DNA of 64,000 bases from Ketobacter sp. (GCF_003671495.1 NZ_RCHN01000023.1:1-64000), one strand, 5' to 3'; positions 25,963 through 35,084 are shown, counted from the stretch's first letter. Notes: a model not told the origin generated them from the letters alone. A program made the numbers and translations.

Positions 25963-28227
25963 TTATTTGAATAATTTGCCCAGGTGCATGAAACGGGTTT
26001 CGCCGGAGGCGTCGTCCACTCCATCGTTATCGGTCACCACGTAAACTTCACCCCGTTTGGTGATGGCCGTGCCTTCCACTTTATCCGGCGTCCAGCCGTG
26101 GGTGGCGTTCAATTCCGGTAACAGGTCCTTGACCAGGGTTTTGCTCAGTAGCGGGAAGCTTTCACCTTCCGCCGCCGGCGTCAGACCGCTGATTGAGAAC
26201 TGATACAAGCGCTTCACCGCTGCGTCCACGCCCTGCTGGTTGTCACGTTCGATTACCACGAAGGTGTTGTCGTCCACCGCTGTCAACTCGCTCAGGCCAA
26301 TCCAGCCCTGGCTGGCGGATTCCAACGGATAATAGAAGAAACTCCAGCTGGCACTGGCCGGTGTGTAGACGCCGATGCGCACCAGGCCTGCCGGATCGCC
26401 GGTCCATTCCCGCTGGAACGCAACCAAGACTTTCTCTTGATCGCCGCTGCCGGTCACCGCAACGCCTTCAAAACCGTTGCTCTTCTGCTTGGCGATCACC
26501 GCGGCGGGCAGGTTGATTTCCTCCAGCACGGTGCCATCGGCGGCGGTTTTGATCAGCAGGTTGGGGCGGCTGCTGCCGTTGCCTTCCGATACCAGCCAGA
26601 AGCTGCCGTCGGCGCGCTGGGCGATGCCTTCCAGATCATAGTCCACAGTGCTGCCGTCTTTGGTCAGAACAATGGCCTGTTTGATGATGGCCGGGCCCTT
26701 TTTGGCGATTTCCGCTTTGAAAATACGGGACTGGGCGTAGTAGCTGTCCGGCACGGCATACAGGGTGTTGGCGTCGTGATTGTCCGCCACCATGCCGCTC
26801 AGGGCACCCCAGGGAATCAACTGCTTGGGATCGGATTCGATCTGGGGATAGTCAGCAGTCTTGTAACCGTACTGGTACAGGGAGACGGTGGAGCGGATGC
26901 CGTCGTCGGCGGAATCCTCTTCACTGGATACCACCAACAGATTGCGGGACGGAATCGCCAGAATGCCCTCCGGGCCGATGGTGGTGGGCAGTAACTGATG
27001 CAGTTCCGGCTTCTGGAAGGCGCCGGCTTTGTACACCGCTACGATGTTGGCGCGCTCGTTACCCACGAACAGGAAGTTCTGCTTGCCGAACTCGCCGCTG
27101 AGCACCGCTTCCGGCTCCACGCCTTTGTTTTCGGAACGGCTTTCAGGGTAGTGACCGGCACGAATGATGGCGTGTTCCAGACTGGCGCCGGACTCATAGC
27201 GGACCTTGCCGAAGGGACTGAAAATGGTGAAACCGCGGCTGCCGCCTTCCACTCCGTTCTCGTCTTCGTAATCCCCTTCGTTGGCGGTTACCATCCACCA
27301 GTTATTCAGCCAGGTAATGGCATCCGGTTCACGGCGGCGATCCAGAATGGTGTCCACCGGGTTGATGACGTCGTCTTCCACGGTGTCCACATTGAACAGA
27401 TCCACCGTGCCGGCGCTGAAATCGTTGATCACTTTGGCGCGGCGCAGATCCACCAGAATGATGTGGTTGTTTTCCTGCAGGGTCACTGCGGCAATGTTGA
27501 AATCGTTGATGGCGACGTATTCCGGTTCCGGGTCGCTGGGGGCGGTGGCGGCGTAACCGGTCAGATCCACGCTGCGTACCTGCCAGTGGCTCACCGGCCC
27601 ACGCATGGTCAGTACCTGCAGGTTACCGGCGGGGAGTTGGGGAATGATGCCGTCTTCAAAATCCTCATCCCGCTCGTTTTCAATGGCCACGGCGGCGTAA
27701 CGACCGTCCGGGCTCACGGCGATGGCATCCGGTTGCCCGCCCATGTCGAAGTTGGCCAGCCACTGGGGCTGCAGGGGATTGGCAATGGAGTACACCGACA
27801 ACTTGCCACTGGGGGTGGTGAAGCTGGAGGAGGTGTTGATGGCCACCAGCAGATAATCCCCTTTGACTGCGACCGAGGTGGGCTCGCCATCCAGGGCGAT
27901 GAAACCGGCGGCCACCGGCGCCTGGACATCCTTAATGTTGATCAGGCCAACGCGCCCTTTGGGGCTGTCGCTGTAGTACACCACGTTGCCATCCTGGCTG
28001 GCGGCACTGATTTCAGCCGCAGTGGTATCGTCCTGGGCATCACCGCTGGCGGCATCCAGGTTCTGGTATACCGGGAAGGTGGCCACTCGATTGAAGTAGC
28101 GGTCAGAGCCGTGTTTAAAGTCCGGGACGTGGTGATTGGCACCGGCCAGTGCACTGCCGGAGGCAACGGCGATGGAAAGCGCCAATGTATTCTTGATCAA
28201 TGCGCTCTTGGTTAATGGAAGTTTCAT
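25963..28227 (-). CDS. Secreted phytase-like/esterase-like beta-propeller protein
   Basis: The 754-residue protein has a Sec signal (ALSIAVASGSALA). Its first half is beta-propeller-like (GLINIKDVQAPVAAGFIALDGEPTSVAV, PDAIAVSPDGRYAAVAIENERDED). The second half resembles the esterase-like activity of phytase domain (YDLEGIAQRADGSFWLVSEGN, GFEGVAVTGSG, WIGLSELTAVDDNTFVVIERDNQQG). Similar proteins are exported and some are linked to phosphate starvation, but catalysis here is not proven. It is a single-gene unit with its own terminator. The many Asp-rich loops fit a Ca-binding propeller. Confidence 0.8.
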   Translation of the reverse strand: MKLPLTKSALIKNTLALSIAVASGSALAGANHHVPDFKHGSDRYFNRVATFPVYQNLDAASGDAQDDTTAAEISAASQDGNVVYYSDSPKGRVGLINIKDVQAPVAAGFIALDGEPTSVAVKGDYLLVAINTSSSFTTPSGKLSVYSIANPLQPQWLANFDMGGQPDAIAVSPDGRYAAVAIENERDEDFEDGIIPQLPAGNLQVLTMRGPVSHWQVRSVDLTGYAATAPSDPEPEYVAINDFNIAAVTLQENNHIILVDLRRAKVINDFSAGTVDLFNVDTVEDDVINPVDTILDRRREPDAITWLNNWWMVTANEGDYEDENGVEGGSRGFTIFSPFGKVRYESGASLEHAIIRAGHYPESRSENKGVEPEAVLSGEFGKQNFLFVGNERANIVAVYKAGAFQKPELHQLLPTTIGPEGILAIPSRNLLVVSSEEDSADDGIRSTVSLYQYGYKTADYPQIESDPKQLIPWGALSGMVADNHDANTLYAVPDSYYAQSRIFKAEIAKKGPAIIKQAIVLTKDGSTVDYDLEGIAQRADGSFWLVSEGNGSSRPNLLIKTAADGTVLEEINLPAAVIAKQKSNGFEGVAVTGSGDQEKVLVAFQREWTGDPAGLVRIGVYTPASASWSFFYYPLESASQGWIGLSELTAVDDNTFVVIERDNQQGVDAAVKRLYQFSISGLTPAAEGESFPLLSKTLVKDLLPELNATHGWTPDKVEGTAITKRGEVYVVTDNDGVDDASGETRFMHLGKLFK

Positions 28228-28389
28228 GCGATTCCCCTATTGGTCGAGAACAGTACTCGAAAAACGGTTATGGACATTATCGGTCGTAATGTGACCGGGA
28301 ATACTAGGCCCGGGAATGTGACAGGGGCATGAACAGCGGGGCAAAGCGGTGTAAAATTTCAGCCAGACCATCAGCTCAGGAAGCACTCC

Positions 28390-28878
28390 ATGTCCGGCGG
28401 ACTATTTGCAGAAACCGATCTCAACGCCTTGTACTTTTCCCGCAGTGACGCGGATCAGCTGTTGGGCGCCTGGTCGCCCCACCCGTTCCAGCTGGAGGCG
28501 CGGGAATGGCCCACGGTGGAGCACTATTTTCAGGCCATGAAGTTTGCAGACCCGGCCTATCAGGAGAAAATCCGCCGGGCGGAGAGCCCCAAGCAGGCGC
28601 GCAAACTGGGGCGCACCCGCTTCAAGAAAATCCGTGCGGACTGGAGGAAAGTCAAAGTGGTGGTGATGACCCGTGCCCTGTATACCCAGTGCCGAACCTA
28701 TTCACACAAAGCCGGGGCTCTGCTGGATACCGGGGATCAACGTCTGGTGGAGAACAGCAGCTACGACTATTTCTGGGGTTGTGGCCGGGATCGGCGCGGC
28801 ACCAACATGTATGGCCAGGTGCTGATGAATGTGCGCAACAAACTCAGGCAGGAAGCCAGCGACCATCAGACCCCCTAA
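28390..28878 (+). CDS. NADAR family protein (YbiA-like N-glycosidase)
   Basis: The 162-residue protein is a NADAR-domain protein. It has the FSRSDADQLLGAWSPHPFQLE opening, the signature WPTVEHYFQAMKF and the closing YDYFWGCGRDRRGTNMYGQVLM. The family includes YbiA, an N-glycosidase acting on riboflavin-pathway intermediates, and members that remove or process ADP-ribose. The catalytic Glu in VEHYFQ and the Trp of FWGCG are present. The stop codon overlaps the end of the convergent gene by 4 bp. Confidence 0.9.
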   Translation: MSGGLFAETDLNALYFSRSDADQLLGAWSPHPFQLEAREWPTVEHYFQAMKFADPAYQEKIRRAESPKQARKLGRTRFKKIRADWRKVKVVVMTRALYTQCRTYSHKAGALLDTGDQRLVENSSYDYFWGCGRDRRGTNMYGQVLMNVRNKLRQEASDHQTP

Positions 28879-29621
28879 ACACTGAACAGCATAGAGGCCA
28901 GGGCCGCCCCGGCCACCACGCCCATCAGCAGGCCCGAGGCCAGCGGCAACGCCGAGCGTTTCTGGGCCGAACTCTGGTACAGCTGCTCTTTCAACAGGGT
29001 GATCTCTTCGTTGAGGGTTTGCACCTGGCGCGCCATGTTCAGGTTGTCCTGGCTGAGGTTGCTGAACCACAGGGCCGGGGTGGCGGTTTCCACTTTGTTG
29101 CGGTTGACATGGGGGCTGAGCTGGGCGACTCGCTCGGCCCCAAATTGCAGGCCACCCCTGGGGGATTTGCCCACTGCAAAGCCAAGTTGTTTCAGGCAGC
29201 TGACGGCGATGGCTTCCCCATTGGGATAATTCAACAGGGCGCTGCTGATGCGGCCGGACACCACCGTGAAATCCCCGAACTGGGCCTGCGCCCACTGGAT
29301 CAGCTCCGATACCGCCAGTGACCCCAGGCCGCCACCCCGCAGTAAACTGGGCAGCGCGGCTTCGGCGCCGCCAATGTCGAACAGCACTTTGCCCTCGTTC
29401 AGATCCACCACCACCTTGAACAGCGCCTCCTCCATGTTGATCAGGCGCTGATCCCCGCCGCGGCCCGCCACCAGGGGCAATGGCACCACCCGCACCAGGT
29501 ACTGCAATGCCCGCACACCGTCCTTCTCGATCCGGTTCAGACTTTTGTAGATGCAGGCGTAGGTTTCGTCCCCGTCGGCGCGATGGCTATGGGGTTTCAG
29601 GCAAATCAGATCCCAGCTCAT
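28875..29621 (-). CDS. Hypothetical protein with a C-terminal membrane anchor
   Basis: The 248-residue protein has a soluble N-terminal region of about 165 residues with mixed alpha-beta pattern and a coiled-coil segment (DNLNMARQVQTLNEEITLLKEQLYQ split at about 185-210). A single hydrophobic helix near the end (LASGLLMGVVAGAALASMLF) makes it a tail-anchored protein. No family is recognised. The ATG at 29621 has AGGG at six bases, which makes the ATG six bases upstream unlikely. Its C-terminus overlaps the convergent NADAR gene. Confidence 0.6.
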   Translation of the reverse strand: MSWDLICLKPHSHRADGDETYACIYKSLNRIEKDGVRALQYLVRVVPLPLVAGRGGDQRLINMEEALFKVVVDLNEGKVLFDIGGAEAALPSLLRGGGLGSLAVSELIQWAQAQFGDFTVVSGRISSALLNYPNGEAIAVSCLKQLGFAVGKSPRGGLQFGAERVAQLSPHVNRNKVETATPALWFSNLSQDNLNMARQVQTLNEEITLLKEQLYQSSAQKRSALPLASGLLMGVVAGAALASMLFSV

Positions 29622-29673
29622 GATCATCCCTGGTGATGGCGGAGTCTGTTCAGTATAGGAAACGTTGGTGAGA

Positions 29674-29698
29674 CAGCGACCCGGGTTGCGGGTCGCTG
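29674..29698 (-). terminator. Hairpin downstream of the MpaB-type oxygenase gene
   Basis: CAGCGACCCG at 29674-29683 pairs perfectly with CGGGTCGCTG at 29689-29698 around a 5-base loop. It lies 31 bp after the oxygenase stop codon and before the tail-anchored gene. No U-tract follows, so it may attenuate rather than fully end transcription. Confidence 0.5.
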
Positions 29699-29728
29699 GC
29701 GGGAGGGGTGAGAGGCCCGGCTGTTGCG

Positions 29729-31024
29729 TCAGGCGGATTCCATCTTGTAGTCCGCTTCATTGGTGCGGTATTCCGCCCGGCCGGCAATGTTGAGCTGGTT
29801 TTCCACTTCACGGGTGGCAAAGCGGTCCACCCACTCCCGGCCACCGGGCACTTTCTTCAGCAGGCTGAGGGCGCCCACGCCCAGGCCAATGGGGGCAAAC
29901 ATGGCTGCGAACGCCAGCAGGTCGGTTTTTTCCTCGTGGACGCCCATGGTGTCGGCGGTTTTGCGGCCCACCATGCGGTTGTACATCCAGCGGCTGGCCT
30001 TTTGATCCAGGCGGTGCACCACCCGATCGTACCAGTGGCCCCCCCGGCGCTGATAGGCCTCCATGGTGGCCGCATTCAGGTCCCGGCCGCGCTCGTCGAA
30101 CTTGTGCCGCAGGGTGGCCTGGCACATGTTCCAGGTTTCCACGATCTGCTTGGGGTCGTTGCTCAGGAACTGATCGTGCATGCCCAGCAGATAGGCCAGG
30201 TAGCGGGCCTGTTCCACGGCACAGGCTTCGGCCGCGCTGAACTTGCCACCGTTTTTTAACGCTTTCTTGGCCATCATGAAGTTGAAACCCAGGGCGGCGC
30301 CCATCTGGTCCACCTGGGGAATGGGGGTGCCGTACACGCTGTAATCCCACACCTGGGGCCGTTTCAGCAGGCTGGTGCGAACCATGGCATGCATCACCCT
30401 AACCTTGACCGCCGACTGGTAGGCCTCACCACCGCGCCGCAGGGCACCCGGCAAGGTGGCCAGCTTGAAGGTGCTGGTGGTTTCACGCATGCGTTTGGCG
30501 GCGGAATCGCTGGTGAGGGCGCCGGTGATCACCATGGGCAGGCCCTGGTAACCGTTCACATAGGTCATCATGAAGGCCACCCGCATGATGGCCTCCCCAC
30601 CCAGGGCAGTAAACAGCCGGTTGTTCTCGCAGGCTTTCTCGATTTTGGTCCAGTCCACCCATTCCGGCACCGTTTCCACGGCGGTCATCAGATCCACCAG
30701 TTCCTTGGGCGCTTCCGGCACCTTGGCGATGCCCTCTTCCGCTGCCTTGTCCAGCATGGCCCGGGCCTTCTTGTACCCCAGCTCCGGAATGATGGCGGCA
30801 AACGCATCCGCCAGGGGGTCACCCATCAGGGTCAGCTGGCGGAAAAATTCCACTTTATCGGAATCTTCCAGCAAAGCCTGGATACGTGGATTATCTTTAA
30901 CGATGCTGTTTTCGCCCAGCTCGGTGCGAAAGCGTTCCGGGGTGATGTCCAGATCAACATCACCGTACACGGCAGGAGCGATGGATTTTTGCAGCTTACT
31001 GACGTCTCGTGTACTGTAAGTCAC
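29729..31024 (-). CDS. Oxygenase MpaB / DUF2236 family protein
   Basis: The 431-residue protein belongs to the MpaB/latex-clearing-protein-like DUF2236 family. Its markers are FFRQLTLMGDPLADAF, VKVRVMHAMVRTSLL (the Arg-x-x-His haem-ligand segment of this family) and GFNFMMAKKAL. It is likely a b-type haem oxygenase acting on an unsaturated or prenyl-like substrate, which cannot be named. The GTG start at 31024 has GGAG at six bases. A TGACC-N4-GGTCA palindrome lies in the intergenic region on its promoter side, so it may be controlled together with the divergent GST-ybaK operon. Confidence 0.82.
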   Translation of the reverse strand: MTYSTRDVSKLQKSIAPAVYGDVDLDITPERFRTELGENSIVKDNPRIQALLEDSDKVEFFRQLTLMGDPLADAFAAIIPELGYKKARAMLDKAAEEGIAKVPEAPKELVDLMTAVETVPEWVDWTKIEKACENNRLFTALGGEAIMRVAFMMTYVNGYQGLPMVITGALTSDSAAKRMRETTSTFKLATLPGALRRGGEAYQSAVKVRVMHAMVRTSLLKRPQVWDYSVYGTPIPQVDQMGAALGFNFMMAKKALKNGGKFSAAEACAVEQARYLAYLLGMHDQFLSNDPKQIVETWNMCQATLRHKFDERGRDLNAATMEAYQRRGGHWYDRVVHRLDQKASRWMYNRMVGRKTADTMGVHEEKTDLLAFAAMFAPIGLGVGALSLLKKVPGGREWVDRFATREVENQLNIAGRAEYRTNEADYKMESA

Positions 31025-31133
31025 TGTTTTCTCCGCAGGGAAGTGGAATGGGAGCTGGAAAGTTCTCTTATATTGCGCAAAAGAGTGCCCCAGGAATTTG
31101 CCCTAGTGTAGTCAGAGTGGCGGGAAAACAGTA

Positions 31134-31147
31134 TGACCGTTTGGTCA
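31134..31147. promoter_or_regulatory. Palindrome TGACCGTTTGGTCA, TetR-like operator
   Basis: TGACC and GGTCA flank GTTT, and a half-site GGTCA recurs near 31165. The site lies 49 bp before the GST start codon and 110 bp after the oxygenase start codon. It looks like an operator of a TetR-type regulator. No such regulator gene is adjacent. Confidence 0.5.
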
Positions 31148-31196
31148 ACGGGATCGATGTTTTTGGTCAGTATGGAAGCAAGACAGGGACAGATTC

Positions 31197-31997
31197 ATGA
31201 CATACCGCCTGATCGGGATGACGGCATCCGTAGCGACCCAGCGTGTACTCTGGGCCTTGGATTATACCGAAGTTCCCTACACGTTCGAAGATTATATCCC
31301 CATGATCAGTACGCCCTGGCTGCGTGCCCGTACTCGCTGCTGGCGCGGGGCCATCAGTGTGCCGGTGTTGTTGGGCCCCGGCTGCTGCCTGCTGGATTCC
31401 TGGGACATTGCCCTGCAGATCAATCAGGATCAGCCCATGGCCGGCCTGATTCCCACCCCAAGCCAGGGGGAGGTGGCAGCCCTGAACCAGCTGAGCGAAG
31501 CCATCTTCAATGCGGCCCGCAGCCTGATGCTGGCGCGCGCCCTGCAGGATGACCAGGCCCTGCTCGGGGCCATTCCCGCCAAGTTCCCGGCCTGGAGCCG
31601 ACGCCCTATGTTGCCGATGATGCGGAAGACCTTTCGTGACCTGCAGAACAAGTACAGTGAGCCCGGGGTTTCCCGCGAGCAGCAGCTGGAACGGCTGGCC
31701 ACTGCCGTAGGCCGGGTGCGGGAACAGCTGGACGGCAAGCCCTATCTGCTGGACCGGGGGTTCAGCTACGCCGATATGACGGTCGCCGCCGCCCTTGCCA
31801 TGGCCAAGCCGGTACCCCGCTCCGACAGCGCACCCATCACCGCCTATGAACGGGTCAATACCTGCGATGAAGTGGTGGCGGCGTATCCGGACGTGTTCGA
31901 TTGGCGGGACGGGGTGGTGGCCCGGCATCGGTATCGCAGTTACCTGGGCAACAGCTGCTCTGGTAACCGCCTCCCGGGCAAGCAGCACGAACCATGA
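31197..31997 (+). CDS. GST-like (thioredoxin-fold) protein
   Basis: The 266-residue protein has a GST-type N-terminal domain (YRLIGMTASVATQRVLWALDY, then SVPVLLGPG with the cis-Pro). A helical C-terminal domain follows, with YLLDRGFSYADMTVAAALAM, the N-capping box region. The usual Ser/Cys active-site region reads MTASVATQR. The end of the coding region overlaps the next ATG as ATGA, so it is translationally coupled to ybaK. The substrate is unknown. Confidence 0.75.
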   Translation: MTYRLIGMTASVATQRVLWALDYTEVPYTFEDYIPMISTPWLRARTRCWRGAISVPVLLGPGCCLLDSWDIALQINQDQPMAGLIPTPSQGEVAALNQLSEAIFNAARSLMLARALQDDQALLGAIPAKFPAWSRRPMLPMMRKTFRDLQNKYSEPGVSREQQLERLATAVGRVREQLDGKPYLLDRGFSYADMTVAAALAMAKPVPRSDSAPITAYERVNTCDEVVAAYPDVFDWRDGVVARHRYRSYLGNSCSGNRLPGKQHEP

Positions 31998-32461
31998 CCC
32001 CCGCCATCCTGCTGGCCCGTAAAGCCAAAATCGTGCACCGGGTACACGAATACTCCCACGACCCGGCGAGCGAATCCTATGGACTCGAGGCAGCGGAAAA
32101 GCTGGGGGTCGAACCGCAGCGGGTGTTCAAGACCCTGGTGGTGAGCCTGGATGGCAAGAACCTGGCGGTGGCGGTGATCCCGGTGTCGGCCCTGCTCAGT
32201 ATGAAAGCCGTGGCCAAAGCTGCAGGTGCCAAGAAGGCCGTCATGGCCAATCCCATGGACGTGGAGCGCAGTACCGGCTATGTGCTGGGAGGTGTGAGCC
32301 CGCTGGGGCAGAAAAAGCGCCTGCCCACCCTGGTGGACACCTCGCTGCGGGAGCTCGCCACCGTGTATGTGAGCGCCGGGCGTCGCGGGCTGGAAATTGA
32401 ACTGAGCCCTCAGGATCTGATCAAACTGACTCAGGGTGTGCTGGCCGACCTGTGCCAATAG
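31994..32461 (+). CDS. ybaK: Cys-tRNA(Pro)/Cys-tRNA(Cys) deacylase YbaK
   Basis: The 155-residue protein has the YbaK/EbsC editing-domain pattern: FKTLVV, AVIPVSALLSMKAVAKAAGAKK and the glycine motif TGYVLGGVSPLGQKK. It hydrolyses Cys-tRNA(Pro) made by mischarging by ProRS, as a stand-alone editing factor in the cytoplasm. The full family length is present. It is coupled to the GST-like gene by an ATGA overlap. Confidence 0.93.
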   Translation: MTPAILLARKAKIVHRVHEYSHDPASESYGLEAAEKLGVEPQRVFKTLVVSLDGKNLAVAVIPVSALLSMKAVAKAAGAKKAVMANPMDVERSTGYVLGGVSPLGQKKRLPTLVDTSLRELATVYVSAGRRGLEIELSPQDLIKLTQGVLADLCQ

Positions 32462-32558
32462 CGCTTTTTGTTTGCTCCGACCGTGGGTCTGGGGTATATG
32501 AACAGCAACGGCCGCCGCCAATACCAACCTCACGGGACACACCTCACAGGACTAACCC

Positions 32559-33299
32559 ATGCCAGAACCCAAACGCATAGCGCTGTTAATCGATTGCGAC
32601 AACGTCAGCCACAATGCCATAGAGGGCGTGCTGGATGAGCTGGCCAAGTATGGCATGGTGAACGTGCGGCACGCCCATGGTGATTGGAACAACCCTTCCC
32701 TGTCGGGCTGGATTGAGCGGCTGCATCCCCATGCCATCCGCCCCATGCAGCAGTTTGCCTATACCAAAGGCAAGAACGCCACCGACGCCGCCATGATCAT
32801 CGATGCCATGGATCTTCTGTACAGCAAAAACGTGGACGCCTTCGCCCTGATGACCAGTGACAGTGATTTCACGCCGCTGGTGCTGCGGATTCTGGAAAGT
32901 GGATTACCGGTGTACGGCTTTGGCGAAAAGAAAACCCCCAAGCCCTTCGTGGACGCCTGCTCCCCCTTCATTTACACCGAGAACCTGATGCCGGACCTGA
33001 CGCCGGAAGGGGAATCCAAACCCAACGCCGGGCGGCAGCGGGAGAGCAAAAACCGCAACGTGCTGAAAGGGGATACGTCATTGGTTCGCCTGCTCAGAAC
33101 CGCAGTGGAGCAGACTTCAGAAGATGACGGCTGGGCGCACATGGGGCGCGTGGGCCATTACATTTCCAACAACAGTTCTTTTTCTGCCATTAATTACGGG
33201 TATAAAAAACTCGGCGACCTGATTCGGGCAACTGAACTGTTCGAAGTGGAAATGCGCAATGACGGCAAGGCCATGTACATCAAGGACGCTCGCAAGTGA
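32559..33299 (+). CDS. NYN domain / LOTUS (OST-HTH) protein, LabA-like
   Basis: The 246-residue protein has a NYN nuclease-like domain over residues 5-150, with the acidic cluster LLIDCDNVS, KNATDAAMIIDAMDLLY and MTSDSDFTPLV, which matches PIN-like metal ligands. A C-terminal OST-HTH/LOTUS domain lies at about 165-246 (LVRLLRTAVEQTSEDDGWAHMGRVG, FSAINYGYKKLGDLI). Proteins with this pair are predicted RNA-processing or RNA-binding factors. The next gene may be in the same transcript, because it starts within 40 bp of the stop codon. Confidence 0.9.
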   Translation: MPEPKRIALLIDCDNVSHNAIEGVLDELAKYGMVNVRHAHGDWNNPSLSGWIERLHPHAIRPMQQFAYTKGKNATDAAMIIDAMDLLYSKNVDAFALMTSDSDFTPLVLRILESGLPVYGFGEKKTPKPFVDACSPFIYTENLMPDLTPEGESKPNAGRQRESKNRNVLKGDTSLVRLLRTAVEQTSEDDGWAHMGRVGHYISNNSSFSAINYGYKKLGDLIRATELFEVEMRNDGKAMYIKDARK

Positions 33300-33331
33300 A
33301 ACGGTGGTGTAACCCAAACAGGATTGATCCC

Positions 33332-33541
33332 ATGAAGCATTCAAGGCTGAGGTTTATATTGATGCCGGTGCTGGTCACGGCGCTGATGGCGTGCAGCAGC
33401 AAGGGCACCTATGAAGCCATTCAGAATGGGCAGAAGAATGATTGCCAGAAATACTACGGCGACGAATACGATAAATGTATCGAACCCTATTCCAAGCCCT
33501 ATGAGGATTATGAGCGGGATCGAGACGCGTTACTGGAATAA
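33332..33541 (+). CDS. Small lipoprotein of unknown function
   Basis: The 69-residue product has a short positively charged N-region, a hydrophobic stretch and the lipobox ALMAC, so the mature protein of about 50 residues should be lipid-anchored. The mature part is rich in charged residues and contains two cysteines (NDCQKYYG and DKCIEPY). AGGA at nine bases supports the ATG at 33332. A GTG at 33296 would overlap the upstream stop codon, but it makes an unusually long signal peptide. Confidence 0.7.
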   Translation: MKHSRLRFILMPVLVTALMACSSKGTYEAIQNGQKNDCQKYYGDEYDKCIEPYSKPYEDYERDRDALLE

Positions 33542-33561
33542 AGTTGGAAAGGAGCGGGAGC

Positions 33562-34245
33562 ATGGACAACATCAAAGCGATCTGTGCAGGCCAGCTCTGG
33601 CATCTGGCCGCGCTGGTGGCGTTGTTGCTGATGCTGGTGGGGTACTGTTCTTTGCGCCCGGATCTGTTGCAGGGTGCGTTGCTGGGGGTGAGCACCCAAA
33701 CCTGGTTCTGGATCGCCATCGCCACGCCGGTGCTTCATCAGGTCTACGTCTGGCTCGTGTGGCGAGTGGAACTGTACACCCGGGCCTTCACCCGGCGTTT
33801 TGGCTTGCCAACCGCCTTTAAAGCCTATGCATTGGGGTTTTCGCTGTTGTTTGTGGGGCGCTTGATTACCATCATCCTGCTGGCGTCCAGCAGTGCATGC
33901 TCCCTATCCTGGCCGCCGCTCTTGGCCTATGGCCTGGCCGTGTTGATCACGCCGCCGGTGCTGTTCCTGTTCTATTCGGTGAAGCGATATTTCACTTTCG
34001 AAAGAGCCTATGGAATAGATCACTTCGATCCGCAATACCAGGAGCCCTATGTAAAACAGGGCATCTTCCAATACACCGATAACGGTATGTATGTCTTCGG
34101 GTTGATGGTGCTGTATCTGCCAGGGCTGCTGTGGTTGTCGGAGGCGGCTTTGCTGGCCGCCGCCTTCAATCATGCCTACATCTGGGTTCACTATTACTGT
34201 ACCGAGCGCCCCGATATGGTGGCGATCTACGGTAAGGCCCCATAG
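33562..34245 (+). CDS. Membrane methyltransferase-like protein (PEMT/ICMT-type fold)
   Basis: The 227-residue protein has about five membrane segments and a C-terminal half (QEPYVKQGIFQYTDNGMYVFGLMVLYLPGLLWLS, then HAYIWVHYYCTERPDMVAIYG). This resembles phospholipid N-methyltransferases and isoprenylcysteine methyltransferases, in which this region binds S-adenosylmethionine. The catalytic Glu (CTERPDM) is present. Activity is unproven. GGAG at eight bases supports the ATG at 33562 over the upstream start. The gene ends inside a hairpin. Confidence 0.65.
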   Translation: MDNIKAICAGQLWHLAALVALLLMLVGYCSLRPDLLQGALLGVSTQTWFWIAIATPVLHQVYVWLVWRVELYTRAFTRRFGLPTAFKAYALGFSLLFVGRLITIILLASSSACSLSWPPLLAYGLAVLITPPVLFLFYSVKRYFTFERAYGIDHFDPQYQEPYVKQGIFQYTDNGMYVFGLMVLYLPGLLWLSEAALLAAAFNHAYIWVHYYCTERPDMVAIYGKAP

Positions 34246-34253
34246 CGGGGCCT
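34235..34253. terminator. Short GC hairpin between the convergent methyltransferase-like and START genes
   Basis: AGGCCCC at 34235-34241 pairs with GGGGCCT at 34247-34253 around ATAGC, with the upstream stop codon in the loop. Its position between two convergent genes suits a bidirectional terminator, although no T-run follows on either side. Confidence 0.5.
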
Positions 34254-34266
34254 CTGGCTTGGCTGA

Positions 34267-34932
34267 TCAGAACTGGGTCACGCTGTAGCGGAATGTTTCA
34301 CGGCGTTGTGCCTGTCGCTCTGCCGCCAGGGCTTTCAGTCCGTTGAGGGTTTTCACCGGCACTTCAGTGGACAGTTGATTGGTCAGCCAGCTGGGCAGCT
34401 CGCCACCCGGGTCGGCATGGCCGAAAGTGCGCACCAGGGTGGAGCCATCCTCCAGCGGCGTCAGTTCCCAGATCACCGTGGCCTGCTCAATGCGAATGTG
34501 TTGATCCAATGGTGCCAGGATGTCACGGGTAGCCACACCGACGGCTCTGACCGCTTGGGTGCGGGGGTCTTTTTCCCAGGTGATGCGGGCGAGGGTGTCG
34601 CGATCCTTGAGTGGGAAAGGCATCTTGCTTGCGGTGTACACCAGATCCACGTTGGGCGTCTCCTGGGCGAAACGGTAGGATTCGCCGCAACGGTAGACCC
34701 AGTCGGTACAGGTGGCCGGGTTGCGAATAATCTGTACCAGATCGTCGGTGGAGGCTTCCACCACGGTGATCGCCAGGTAGGCGCTGAAGCGGGAATCCGG
34801 CACAACGGCGGACAGGACTTTGATCCCGCCCTTCTCTTTTTTCAGTTCCCAGTCCAGGTTGTCGATTTCCAGTGCAAAGGCATGGGAGAGACAGGACAGC
34901 AGCAGGGTCAGTGCGATCAGGGGCTTTTTCAT
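34267..34932 (-). CDS. Exported START-domain lipid-binding protein
   Basis: The 221-residue protein has a Sec signal (MKKPLIALTLLLSCLSHAFA) and a START/Bet v1-like domain. Signature segments include WELKKEKGGIKVLS, PATCTDWVYRCGESYRF, MPFPLKDRDTLARITW and a C-terminal helix (VPVKTLNGLKALAAERQ). START domains bind lipids or sterols, and periplasmic bacterial members may carry lipids across the envelope. Nothing nearby tells the ligand. Confidence 0.85.
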   Translation of the reverse strand: MKKPLIALTLLLSCLSHAFALEIDNLDWELKKEKGGIKVLSAVVPDSRFSAYLAITVVEASTDDLVQIIRNPATCTDWVYRCGESYRFAQETPNVDLVYTASKMPFPLKDRDTLARITWEKDPRTQAVRAVGVATRDILAPLDQHIRIEQATVIWELTPLEDGSTLVRTFGHADPGGELPSWLTNQLSTEVPVKTLNGLKALAAERQAQRRETFRYSVTQF

Positions 34933-35058
34933 GGTGGGTTCCTCTTGGGTTCATGTCATTGGCAGCGCCTTCAGTTTGATGACGCTTCTATGAGACTGAT
35001 ACGAACCCGGGGGGCGCAAAGTTGCAGCAGGGCGGGGTTATGGCTTCGTGAATATTGC

Positions 35059-35084
35059 GCATTGTCTTGCCGGTAAAACAATGC
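35059..35084. repeat. Inverted repeat GCATTGT-N12-ACAATGC in a divergent promoter region
   Basis: The 7-bp arms are perfect. The repeat lies between the START gene and the DUF1287 gene, 65 bp before the latter, where a regulator could bind. No cognate regulator is evident. Confidence 0.4.

Noticed and set aside
26998-28215. Long plus-strand open frame antisense to the phytase-like gene (about 405 codons)
   Set aside because: It is a high-GC shadow frame. The product is Gly/His/Val-rich with no domain or ribosome-binding site, while the minus strand encodes a clear secreted protein with a signal peptide and terminator.
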